A DNA stretch of 40,564 bases from Paracidovorax anthurii (GTDB lineage: Bacteria > Pseudomonadota > Gammaproteobacteria > Burkholderiales > Burkholderiaceae_C). Each line of letters opens with the position of its first letter. Position 1 is the first letter of the stretch. The translations under genes and the position numbers were made by a program. The notes beneath the pieces are model-generated. The model saw nothing but the letters and a program-made list of their open reading frames with translations. It was not told where the DNA came from and did not search any database. Positions 34,229 to 40,564 of this stretch are shown in pieces. The stretch is from assembly GCF_003269065.1 (NCBI RefSeq), contig NZ_QLTA01000048.1:1-40564 (forward strand), read 5' to 3'.

Positions 34229-35353
34229 ATGCTCGACAAACTCAACGACTTCACGGCCAGCCATGGCGAACTGCGCCCCGGGCGCGGCCACATCTCCGGC
34301 GTCATCGCGCTCTCGCTCGGCATCCTGTGCCTGCTGGGCGTGCTGGCCTTCCACTTCCCGCAGTACCTCACCACGCCGCAGTTGCGCAAGACCTACAACG
34401 TGGAGGCGCTGCGCATGGTCATGCTCGCCGCGCTGGTGGTGGCGGGCGGGCTCTCGCTGGTCAACATCCTCTTCAACCGCTCGCGCTGGCTCTCGTCGGC
34501 GGCCTTCCTGCTGGTCACCTCCGCCGCGCTGCTGGGCGGCCACAAGGTGCCCGTGAACGACTTCGCCGACAACACGCCCTACATCGGCCTGGACTGGTTC
34601 ATCCTCGACCTGCTGGGCAGCGCGCTGATCTTCATCTTCATCGAGAAGCTCTTCGCGCTGCGGCGCGACCAGCCCATCTTCCGCGCCGAGTGGCAGTGCG
34701 ACTTCCACCACTTCATCGTGAACCACATGGTGGTGGGCTTCGTGCTGCTGGCCACCAACCTGCTGGTGCACAAGTTCTTCGGCTGGGCCGCGAGCGACGG
34801 CATCCGCGGCTGGGTGCAGGGCCTGAACTTCTGGGTGGCGCTCTTCCTCATCATCCTGGTGGCCGACCTCGTGCAGTACTGGACGCACCGCGCCTACCAC
34901 GAGGTGCCCGTGCTCTGGCGCCTGCACGCCGTGCACCACAGCGTCAAAAGCATGGACTGGATGGCCGGCTCGCGCCAGCACATCCTGGAGCTGCTCATCA
35001 CCCGCACCCTGGTGCTCGCGCCCATCTACGTGCTGGGCTTCTCCAAGGAAGTGATCGACGCCTACATCGTCATCGTCGGCTTCCAGGCCGTGTTCAACCA
35101 CGCCAACGTGAGCGTGCGCCTGGGGCCGCTGCGCTACGTGCTGGTCACGCCCAACTTCCACCACTGGCACCACAGCCAGGACCAGGAAGCGCTCGACAAG
35201 AACTACGCGGCGCATTTCGCCTTCCTCGACTACCTGTTCGGCACCGCCGTGAAGAGCGACCGCCTCTGGCCCGAGAAGTACGGCGTGCTGGGCGACTACG
35301 TGCCCAACGGCTTCCTCAAGCAGTTGCGCTTCCCCTTCACCTGGAAAGGCTGA
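34229..35353 (+). CDS. Sterol desaturase/fatty-acid hydroxylase family membrane protein
   Basis: 374 residues. Three histidine clusters bind the di-iron centre: HRAYH, HAVHHSVKSMDW and FHHWHHSQDQEALDKNYAAHF, with NHANVSV between them. At least six hydrophobic spans are visible (about 25-42, 62-78, 88-102, 122-140, 165-185, 200-218). The enzyme hydroxylates or desaturates a lipid at the membrane with O2; substrate unknown. No sterol pathway is in view, so a fatty acid or hopanoid-type lipid is more likely. A -10-like TACACT lies at 34136-34142. The stop overlaps the next start (TGATG). Confidence 0.88.
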   Translation: MLDKLNDFTASHGELRPGRGHISGVIALSLGILCLLGVLAFHFPQYLTTPQLRKTYNVEALRMVMLAALVVAGGLSLVNILFNRSRWLSSAAFLLVTSAALLGGHKVPVNDFADNTPYIGLDWFILDLLGSALIFIFIEKLFALRRDQPIFRAEWQCDFHHFIVNHMVVGFVLLATNLLVHKFFGWAASDGIRGWVQGLNFWVALFLIILVADLVQYWTHRAYHEVPVLWRLHAVHHSVKSMDWMAGSRQHILELLITRTLVLAPIYVLGFSKEVIDAYIVIVGFQAVFNHANVSVRLGPLRYVLVTPNFHHWHHSQDQEALDKNYAAHFAFLDYLFGTAVKSDRLWPEKYGVLGDYVPNGFLKQLRFPFTWKG

Positions 35354-36594
35354 TGGGCACGCCCTTCTACGACGCCGTCGTCATCGGCGCCGGCGCGGCC
35401 GGCCTGTTCTGCGCGGCCCAGGCGGGCCAGCGCGGCCTGCGCGTGCTGCTCATCGACCACGCGGAGAAGGTGGCCGAGAAGATCCGCATCTCGGGCGGCG
35501 GGCGCTGCAACTTCACCAACCGCGACCTCGACCCGGCCGCGCCGCACCGCCACTTCGTGGGCCGGAACCCGCAGTTCAGCCGCTCCGCGCTCTCGCGCTA
35601 CACGCCGGCCGACTTCATCGCCCTGGTTCAGAAGCACGGCATCCCGTTCCACGAGAAGCACAAGGGCCAGCTCTTCGCCGACCGCTCGGCCGAGGACCTC
35701 ATCGCCATGCTGCTCGCCGAATGCGAGGCCGGGCGCGTGGAGCGCTGGCAGCCCTGCGCCGTGCGGTCGGTGGCGTTTCCGGCCCCAGGTCGCGGTGAAA
35801 TGGACGTGGAGCGCTATGAAATAAATAGCGATCGCGGCACCGTGCACTGCCGCAGCCTCGTGGTCGCCACGGGCGGCCTCTCCATCCCCAAGATCGGCGC
35901 CACCGACTTCGGCTACCGGCTGGCCCAGCAGTTCGGCATCCCGCTGGTGGAGCGCCGGCCCGGGCTGGTGCCGCTCACCTTCGACGGTGACGGCTGGGCG
36001 CCCTACGCCGGGCTCGCGGGCCTGGCCCTGCCGGTGGAGATCTCCACCGGCGCGAAGAAGGCGCGCACGGCCTTCCACGAGGATCTGCTCTTCACCCACC
36101 GGGGCCTCTCCGGCCCGGCCGTGCTGCAGATCTCCAGCTACTGGGAGCCGGGCACGCCCCTCGCGCTCGACCTCGCGCCCGGCACCGACCTGCCCGCCGC
36201 GCTCGCGCAGGCCAAGGCCCGCTCGAAGAAGCGCGTGGCCAACGAACTCGCCACCCTCGTGCCCGCACGGCTCGCCGATGCCTGGGTGGAGCGCAGCCCC
36301 GAGCTGCAGCGGCCCATCAACGAGGCGCCCGACAAGGCCCTCGCGCGGCTGGCCGAACAGCTCGCGCGCTGGGAGCTAGTGCCCACCGGCACCGAGGGCT
36401 ACAAAAAGGCCGAGGTCACGCTCGGCGGCATCGACACGCGCGCGCTGTCGCAGCAGACGATGGAAGCCCGGGCCCGGCCGGGCCTCTACTTCATCGGCGA
36501 GGTGGTGGACATCACCGGCTGGCTGGGCGGCTACAACTTCCAGTGGGCCTGGTCGAGCGCGCAGGCATGCGCGCAGGCGCTGCCGGCGGGCTGA
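35353..36594 (+). CDS. BaiN/HI0933-type FAD-dependent oxidoreductase
   Basis: 413 residues. FAD Rossmann motif VIGAGAAGLFCAAQAGQRG, then the family hallmark ISGGGRCNFTNRD, VVATGGLSIPKIGATDFGY, a mid-domain THRGLSGPAVLQISSYW, and the C-terminal GYNFQWAWSSAQACAQA. The role of these flavoproteins is unclear; some act as ene-reductases. It is translationally coupled to the hydroxylase (1-bp overlap), suggesting a shared pathway. The TGA stop directly abuts the terminal repeat of the element at 36595 and is part of the string CTGATACGG that recurs at the other copy. Confidence 0.9.
   Translation: MGTPFYDAVVIGAGAAGLFCAAQAGQRGLRVLLIDHAEKVAEKIRISGGGRCNFTNRDLDPAAPHRHFVGRNPQFSRSALSRYTPADFIALVQKHGIPFHEKHKGQLFADRSAEDLIAMLLAECEAGRVERWQPCAVRSVAFPAPGRGEMDVERYEINSDRGTVHCRSLVVATGGLSIPKIGATDFGYRLAQQFGIPLVERRPGLVPLTFDGDGWAPYAGLAGLALPVEISTGAKKARTAFHEDLLFTHRGLSGPAVLQISSYWEPGTPLALDLAPGTDLPAALAQAKARSKKRVANELATLVPARLADAWVERSPELQRPINEAPDKALARLAEQLARWELVPTGTEGYKKAEVTLGGIDTRALSQQTMEARARPGLYFIGEVVDITGWLGGYNFQWAWSSAQACAQALPAG
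35812..35830. repeat. Short palindrome inside the flavoprotein gene
   Basis: CGCTAT and ATAGCG flank the AT-rich 7-bp core GAAATAA. It is an AT-rich island in a gene of very high GC and is read in frame as R-Y-E-I-N-S-D. The CTAT/ATAG half-sites recall the CTA/TAG halves in the 32-bp motifs near 12834, 17907 and 21853. Confidence 0.4.
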
Positions 36595-36697
36595 TACGGT
36601 TTCGCAATCAAAAAGATAACTGCGTTGCTTCGCCTTGTCGTGCTACAGCACTGTCTGCGGCTTTGCGCCTTGTTCTCTTTTTGATTGCAAACCCGTA
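36595..36697. repeat. 103-bp inverted-repeat element, copy A
   Basis: The ends TACGGTTTCGCAATCAAAAA and the inverted right end (TACGGGTTTGCAATCAAAAA) match at 18 of 20 positions. The middle contains GCACTGTCTGC and CTTCGCC. It fills the gap between the convergent flavoprotein and luxR genes and starts right at the TGA stop. A diverged copy lies at 38879-38962. Confidence 0.75.
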
Positions 36698-36724
36698 TGA
36701 GGCCCCGGGGGGCCGCGCTGCCGC

Positions 36725-37435
36725 TCAGTGCAGCAGGCCCAGGAACGCGGCGCGGACCACGGCCGAGGTGGTATTGGCCGCGCCCAGCTTGAACGTGGCG
36801 TTGCGGGTGTGGAACTTCACCGTATCGACCGAGACGCAGAGGATCTCGGAGATGTCGTTCTGCGTCTTGCCGTCGGCGGCCCACTTGAGCACCTCGCGCT
36901 CGCGCAGCGTCAGGTCGATCGGGTCCTGGCGGCGGGGGCCGTGCATCAGCAGCGGCGCCAGGGTGGCATGGGCGATGTTGACCAGCCAGCGCATCCGGAT
37001 CTCGATCGACTCCAGCTCGCCACGCTCCAGCGGCTGGGCGCTGCGCGCCAGCGTCAGCATGCCGCACCCGCCCGGCCCGTGCGCCGACTGCGCCCACCCG
37101 AATCGCAGGCCGTGGCGGCGGGCCTCGTCCCAGAGCGTGGGCACCTCGGCGAACAGCGCATCGCTCCAGAGGATCGGCACGTTGGTGGCCAGGCAATGGC
37201 GCACCGAGGGGTCCACCGCGAAGTAATTCCGCTCGGCATAGCGCCGCTGCCACTCCTGCGGGTAATTGCTGCGCATCAGCACGCGCGGATTGGAGACGGG
37301 CAGGGGAAAGTAGGCGCCATACGCGCACCATTCGAACCCCAGCTCCATGGCGGCCCGCGAAAACCGGGCGAAAACGGCGTCGACACTCGAATCCGGACCC
37401 ACAGCGGTCAGCAGATCCTCAGCCCATGCATTCAT
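36725..37435 (-). CDS. LuxR-family quorum-sensing receptor (AHL-binding type)
   Basis: 236 residues. Residues about 15-160 form an autoinducer-binding domain with the conserved W62, Y66, D75, P76 and W90. Residues about 170-235 form the GerE/LuxR HTH (LTLREREVLKWAADGKTQND, then VSVDTVKFHTRNATFKLGA). It should bind an acyl-homoserine lactone and DNA. No luxI synthase gene lies next to it, so within this window it is a solo receptor. A promoter and a palindrome are seen upstream. Confidence 0.92.
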   Translation of the reverse strand: MNAWAEDLLTAVGPDSSVDAVFARFSRAAMELGFEWCAYGAYFPLPVSNPRVLMRSNYPQEWQRRYAERNYFAVDPSVRHCLATNVPILWSDALFAEVPTLWDEARRHGLRFGWAQSAHGPGGCGMLTLARSAQPLERGELESIEIRMRWLVNIAHATLAPLLMHGPRRQDPIDLTLREREVLKWAADGKTQNDISEILCVSVDTVKFHTRNATFKLGAANTTSAVVRAAFLGLLH

Positions 37436-37514
37436 ACCCCCTCCGTTACTGACTGCGCCGCGTGTGCTTCTGTCGGGGCACTCGTGGTCTCCCCGTGCAC
37501 GTGTTTTCGGAATC

Positions 37515-37562
37515 TTAATATTTTTGTGATTTGCTTATGCACAAAACATTGACTGAATGTTT
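37515..37562 (-). promoter_or_regulatory. luxR promoter with adjacent 19-bp palindrome
   Basis: On the minus strand TTGTGC (37544-37539) and TATTAA (37520-37515) make a -35/-10 pair with 18-bp spacing. Touching the -35 box is AAACATT-GACTG-AATGTTT (37544-37562), a perfect inverted repeat. Its centre is about 45 bp before the predicted transcript start, the usual place for a LuxR-type activator site. The sequence is not the canonical lux box. Confidence 0.5.
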
Positions 37563-37817
37563 CTCCGCATGCTTGACACGAAGGCGGAATGCACCGCGAA
37601 CCCCACCGCGCCCGCGGCCCGCCGCGGCAGGGCCCGAAACCCCGAAAGCCGCGCGGAACAAGGCCTGCGCGGCGATGGCGGGGGACAGGACCGGCCACGC
37701 ACGCCCCCTCTGCGCCGCCCCGGAAACCCCGACCTACCTTTTCGGGTAGCTGACATGCCCCGGACTCCCCGGCAAGGCCCGGCGCCAGGCGCGCCGGCGG
37801 GGGGCGCTCCATGAAAT

Positions 37818-37845
37818 TCGACAGAAAACGATAAAACGCTACAAT
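37818..37845 (+). promoter_or_regulatory. rpsU promoter
   Basis: TCGACA (37818-37823), 16 bp, TACAAT (37840-37845) fits a sigma-70 promoter. Predicted transcript start near 37852, giving a leader of about 120 nt. Confidence 0.6.
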
Positions 37846-37865
37846 CTCGGGCTTTGCTGGCAATC

Positions 37866-37896
37866 CCCCGTCGGCCAATACTAGTTAGAGACGGGG
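37866..37896 (+). promoter_or_regulatory. Hairpin in the rpsU leader
   Basis: CCCCGTC (37866-37872) pairs with GACGGGG (37890-37896) around a 17-nt loop, near the 5' end of the predicted rpsU transcript. It could stabilise the mRNA or serve translational feedback. Confidence 0.4.
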
Positions 37897-37971
37897 AAAA
37901 CCGCTGTGAATGGCTGACGGGCCCGATCTTCCCGCCAACCCGCTGGCAGCACATCTTGGAAACATGAGCTA

Positions 37972-38184
37972 ATGACCACCATCCGTGTAAAAGAGAACGA
38001 ACCCTTTGACGTGGCGCTGCGCCGCTTCAAGCGCACCATCGAAAAGCTGGGCCTGCTGACCGACCTGCGCGCCCGTGAGTTCTACGAGAAGCCGACGGCC
38101 GAGCGCAAGCGCAAGAAGGCTGCCGCCGTGAAGCGCCACTACAAGCGCGTTCGCAGCATGCAGCTGCCCAAGAAGCTGTACTGA
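37972..38184 (+). CDS. rpsU: 30S ribosomal protein bS21
   Basis: 70 residues, the normal length. It starts [21 protein letters not shown] and has the basic C-terminal half ([20 protein letters not shown]). bS21 sits on the small subunit near the anti-Shine-Dalgarno end of 16S rRNA and helps initiation. It has its own promoter and is closed by an intrinsic terminator, so yqeY downstream is reached only by readthrough or its own promoter. Confidence 0.97.
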
Positions 38185-38224
38185 TCGCTCCCGTCGATCC
38201 GATACGGCCGGCCTCGCCGCCGAG

Positions 38225-38260
38225 AAAACCCGCGCTAGGGACGCCAAGCGCGGGTTTTTT
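38225..38260 (+). terminator. Intrinsic terminator after rpsU
   Basis: AAAACCCGCGCT (38225-38236) pairs with AGCGCGGGTTTT (38247-38258), a 12-bp stem with a 10-nt loop, followed by a T run to 38260. Classic rho-independent form. Confidence 0.9.
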
Positions 38261-38397
38261 GCATTTGGGCCGCAGCCGGGCTGGTGGCCTCCCCCCGCCT
38301 TGCCAGCCTCCGGGCCGCAGGCGGTGCGCCCACCGGCCCCCTCGCCCGGCCCCTTCCCGTTTTGTTTTTTGTTGCCGTTCCTCCCGGAGAGAAAACC

Positions 38398-38868
38398 ATG
38401 AGCCTCAAGGACCAGATCACCGAAGACATGAAGACCGCCATGCGCGCCAAGGATGCCGAGCGCCTGGGCACCATCCGCCTGCTGCAGGCCGCGATCAAGC
38501 AGAAGGAAGTGGAAGACCGGCCGACGAAGAAGCCGGGCGAATCGTTCGACATCGACGACGCGGGCGTCGTGGCCATCCTGGACAAGCTCATCAAGCAGCG
38601 CAAGGATTCGATCGCGGCCTTCGAGGGCGCGGGCCGCCAGGACCTCGCCGACAAGGAAAAGTCCGAGATGGCCGTGCTGCAGACCTACCTGCCCCAGCGC
38701 ATGTCGGCCGATGAAGTCGCCGCCGCCGTGAAGGCCATCGTGGCCGAACTCGGTGCCGCCGGCCCCGGCGACATGGGCAAGGTGATGGGCGTGGTCAAGA
38801 CCCGCCTGGCGGGCAAGGCCGAGATGGGCCAAGTCTCCGCCGCCGTCAAGGCCGCGCTGGCGGGGTAA
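38398..38868 (+). CDS. yqeY: YqeY/GatB-tail domain protein
   Basis: 156 residues, all one YqeY module: LKDQITEDMKTAMRAKDAERLGTIRLLQAAIKQKEVE near the start, then AVLQTYLPQRMSADEV and GDMGKVMGVVKTRLAGKAEMG, the tRNA-facing helical domain shared with GatB. Often found beside rpsU and dnaG. Thought to bind tRNA, but it is not a full amidotransferase. Start ATG with a GGAGAG site. Confidence 0.93.
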   Translation: MSLKDQITEDMKTAMRAKDAERLGTIRLLQAAIKQKEVEDRPTKKPGESFDIDDAGVVAILDKLIKQRKDSIAAFEGAGRQDLADKEKSEMAVLQTYLPQRMSADEVAAAVKAIVAELGAAGPGDMGKVMGVVKTRLAGKAEMGQVSAAVKAALAG

Positions 38869-38878
38869 CGCCGGCTCC

Positions 38879-38962
38879 TACGGCTTCGCCATCCAAAAGG
38901 TCACGGCGCTCTGCACTGTCTGCAGCTTCGCGCCTCGTTCTCTCTTCGATGGCCAATCCGTA
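38879..38962. repeat. 84-bp inverted-repeat element, copy B
   Basis: A shorter relative of the element at 36595. It starts TACGGCTTCGCCATCCAAAA, shares GCACTGTCTGC and CGCCT-GTTCTCT in the middle, and ends with an inverted TACGGATTGGCCATCG. It lies between the convergent yqeY and LysR genes. The LysR stop codon directly abuts it, inside the same CTGATACGG string as in copy A. Confidence 0.7.
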
Positions 38963-39889
38963 TCAGGCCGCGCCCACGGGCGCGTGCTCGGCCCAGTCCG
39001 CGCGGAAATGCTCCTGCAGGAACTCCACGCACACCCGCACCTTGGCCGACAGGTGCAGCCGCGTAGGGTACACGGCCCAGATGTTGGCCTCCTGCTGCCA
39101 GCCCGGCAGCACCGGCACGAGGCGCCCCGCGCGCAGGTGCGCGCCCACGTCCCAGAGCGAGCGCAGCGCGATGCCGCGCCCATCCACGGCCCACTGCACC
39201 GCCATCTCGCCGTGGTTGGCCGACAGCGGGCCACGCACTTTCGCCACCTCTTCCACCGCGCCCTGGCGCAGCCGCCACACGCCGAACGGGTGGTCGCGCT
39301 CCTTGATCACGATGCAATCGTGGCTGGCCAGGTCGGCCACCGAGCGCGGCATGCCGTGCCGCGCCAGATAGGCGGGCGCCGCGCACAGCACGCGGTGGTT
39401 GTCCGCCAGCCGCCGCGCGATCAGGTGCGGGGCGATGTCGTCGCCCACGCGCACGTCCAGGTCGAACCCCTCGCCCGCCACGTCCACGAGGCGGTCGAAC
39501 ACCTCCAGCCGCACCTGCAGGCCCGGGTGCCGCTCCACCAGCCGCGACAGCGCCGGCGCCACGATCTGCCGGCCGAAGCCGAAACTGCAGCTCACCCGCA
39601 GCAGCCCGCGCGGCTCGCGGCGCGTGACGGCCACCTCCTGCAGGAGCTGGTCCCAGTCGTCCAGGATGCGCTGCGCCCAGTGGAAGACGCGCTCGCCCTC
39701 CTCCGTCACCACCACGCGCCGTGTGGTGCGGTGCAGCAGCTTCACGGCCAGATCCTGCTCCAGCAGGCGGATGCGCTTGCTCACATAGGCGGGCGAGGCC
39801 CCCAGCTCGGTGGCCGCCTCCGCGAAGCTGGCCTTGCGGACCACGGTGGCGAAAACGCGCAGATCGTCGGTGGCGGGGGTTTTATGCAC
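38963..39889 (-). CDS. LysR-family regulator, probably of the adjacent tartrate/malate dehydrogenase
   Basis: 308 residues from GTG 39889 (MHKTPATDDLRVF), the standard family length; the frame is open further upstream to 39973. N-terminal HTH: FAEAATELGASPAYVSKRIRLLEQDLAVKLLHRTTR. The substrate-binding domain spans about 95-300. It resembles TtuA/DmlR-type regulators. Divergent from the dehydrogenase gene, with about 130 bp between the starts, the normal arrangement for LysR control of a catabolic gene. Confidence 0.88.
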   Translation of the reverse strand: MHKTPATDDLRVFATVVRKASFAEAATELGASPAYVSKRIRLLEQDLAVKLLHRTTRRVVVTEEGERVFHWAQRILDDWDQLLQEVAVTRREPRGLLRVSCSFGFGRQIVAPALSRLVERHPGLQVRLEVFDRLVDVAGEGFDLDVRVGDDIAPHLIARRLADNHRVLCAAPAYLARHGMPRSVADLASHDCIVIKERDHPFGVWRLRQGAVEEVAKVRGPLSANHGEMAVQWAVDGRGIALRSLWDVGAHLRAGRLVPVLPGWQQEANIWAVYPTRLHLSAKVRVCVEFLQEHFRADWAEHAPVGAA

Positions 39890-40019
39890 GATATGTGAAC
39901 AATGGAACCACAAGCGGCGGATTGTATTCCCGGGCGTGTTGCCGAAGAATCCACCCATGCCCCGGCGCGCCATGCGCCTGCCGCACCTTTTTCATCCCCT
40001 TCTTCCCGCAGGAGACACC

Positions 40020-40564
40020 ATGCCCACCACCCCCACCACCTTCAAGATCGCCGTACTGCCCGGAGACGGCATCGGCAAGGAAGTCATGCCCGAGGGCCTG
40101 CGGGCCATCCAGGCGGCGGCCGGGCGCTTCGGCTTCACGCTGGAGCTGCACACCTTCGAGTGGGCGAGCTGCGACTACTACGCGGCGCACGGCCAGATGA
40201 TGCCGGACGACTGGAAGGAGCAGCTCAAGGGCATGGACGCGCTCTTCTTCGGCGCCGTGGGCTGGCCGGCCACGGTGCCCGACCACGTCTCGCTCTGGGG
40301 CTCGCTGCTGAAGTTCCGCCGCGAGTTCGACCAGTACATCAACCTGCGGCCCGTGCGCCTCTTCGAGGGCGTGCCCTGCCCGCTGGCGGGCCGCAAGCCC
40401 GGGGACATCGACTACTACGTGGTGCGCGAGAACACCGAGGGCGAGTACACCTCGCTGGGCGGCATCATGTACGAGGGCACGGAGCGGGAGATCGTGATCC
40501 AGGAGTCGGTGTATTCGCGCAAGGGCGCCGAGCGGCTCTTGAAGTTCGCGTTCGACCTGGCGCA
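40020..40564 (+). CDS. ttuC: Tartrate dehydrogenase/D-malate decarboxylating dehydrogenase, N-terminal part
   Basis: The first 181 codons; the 3' end is outside the window. An isocitrate/isopropylmalate dehydrogenase fold: FKIAVLPGDGIGKEVMPEGL, then FFGAVGWPATVPDHVSLWGSLLKFRREFDQYINLRPVRLF with the substrate-binding arginines, and YYVVRENTEGEYTSLGG. Such enzymes oxidise tartrate, D-malate or related acids with NAD+ and Mn2+/Mg2+. A GGAG site lies before the ATG. Tartrate versus D-malate use (ttuC or dmlA) cannot be settled from this part. Confidence 0.88.
   Translation, partial: MPTTPTTFKIAVLPGDGIGKEVMPEGLRAIQAAAGRFGFTLELHTFEWASCDYYAAHGQMMPDDWKEQLKGMDALFFGAVGWPATVPDHVSLWGSLLKFRREFDQYINLRPVRLFEGVPCPLAGRKPGDIDYYVVRENTEGEYTSLGGIMYEGTEREIVIQESVYSRKGAERLLKFAFDLA

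Larger units (their letters stand above)
37563..37971. other. Intergenic DNA and rpsU promoter/leader
   Basis: No gene is supported between the luxR promoter and rpsU. The left part (37563-37810) is GC-rich without clear signals. The right part holds the rpsU promoter and a structured leader, listed separately. Confidence 0.5.

Noticed and set aside
37432..37954. Minus-strand frames of 139-148 codons upstream of luxR
   Set aside because: They cover the luxR promoter and part of the rpsU promoter/leader, lack family likeness and have no ribosome site.

Overview
The window is GC-rich chromosomal DNA of a betaproteobacterium. Protein content and style point to Comamonadaceae, most likely a plant-associated Acidovorax/Paracidovorax. 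The clues are a secreted GH5 cellulase with a CBM2 module, a gene under a textbook plant-inducible promoter (PIP box, the HrpX target), a LuxR-type AHL receptor and a ttuC/dmlA-type decarboxylating dehydrogenase. The genus is inference from protein style, not from a marker gene search.

Layout. 1-1456: the 3' end of an IS5/IS903-type insertion sequence has cut an XRE-ImmA/IrrE-type regulator, followed by gene-poor remnant DNA. 1457-3790 (minus): a CBS-pair protein and a PAS-bearing chemoreceptor. 4078-10184 (plus): a three-gene RND efflux operon (lipoprotein adaptor, HAE1 pump, outer membrane factor). 10337-12064: a second chemoreceptor with a C-terminal CheR-type pentapeptide. 12105-12824: a 720-bp imperfect palindrome (copy 1). 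12875-17224: an Lrp/AsnC regulator divergent from an M20 amidohydrolase and an unusual fusion of diaminopropionate ammonia-lyase with an M20 carbamoylase-type hydrolase. 17291-17737: a small GNAT-like protein. 17988-27425: assimilatory nitrite/nitrate reduction, with nirB, nirD, palindrome copy 2 (21124-21843), nasA-type nitrate reductase, ybiB, cobA-type SUMT and a soluble PilJ-domain chemoreceptor-like protein. 27455-30812: the cellulase between two minus-strand genes of unknown function, one with a perfect PIP box. 30934-34078: an acyl-CoA thioesterase, and a beta-carbonic anhydrase with a SulP transporter. 34229-36594: a sterol-desaturase-family hydroxylase and a BaiN-type flavoprotein. 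36725-38868: luxR, rpsU, yqeY. 38963-40564: a LysR regulator divergent from a tartrate/D-malate dehydrogenase cut by the window end.

How the genes work together. The nitrogen block has its control elements in view: a near-consensus sigma-54 promoter, then a leader with two hexaloop hairpins of the ANTAR-target type, then an intrinsic terminator ending 28 nt before nirB. This is the layout expected for nitrate/nitrite-responsive antitermination (NasR/NasT). CobA makes the siroheme precursor that NirB needs.

Most unusual content. Two 720-bp palindromic elements sit 9 kb apart in the same orientation. Their ends are terminator-like hairpins, their centres hold repeated 22-nt motifs, and the flanking genes change strand composition as they approach. 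A second, smaller repeat family (84-103 bp) sits exactly at the stop codons of convergent genes. No CRISPR array, tRNA or rRNA was seen.
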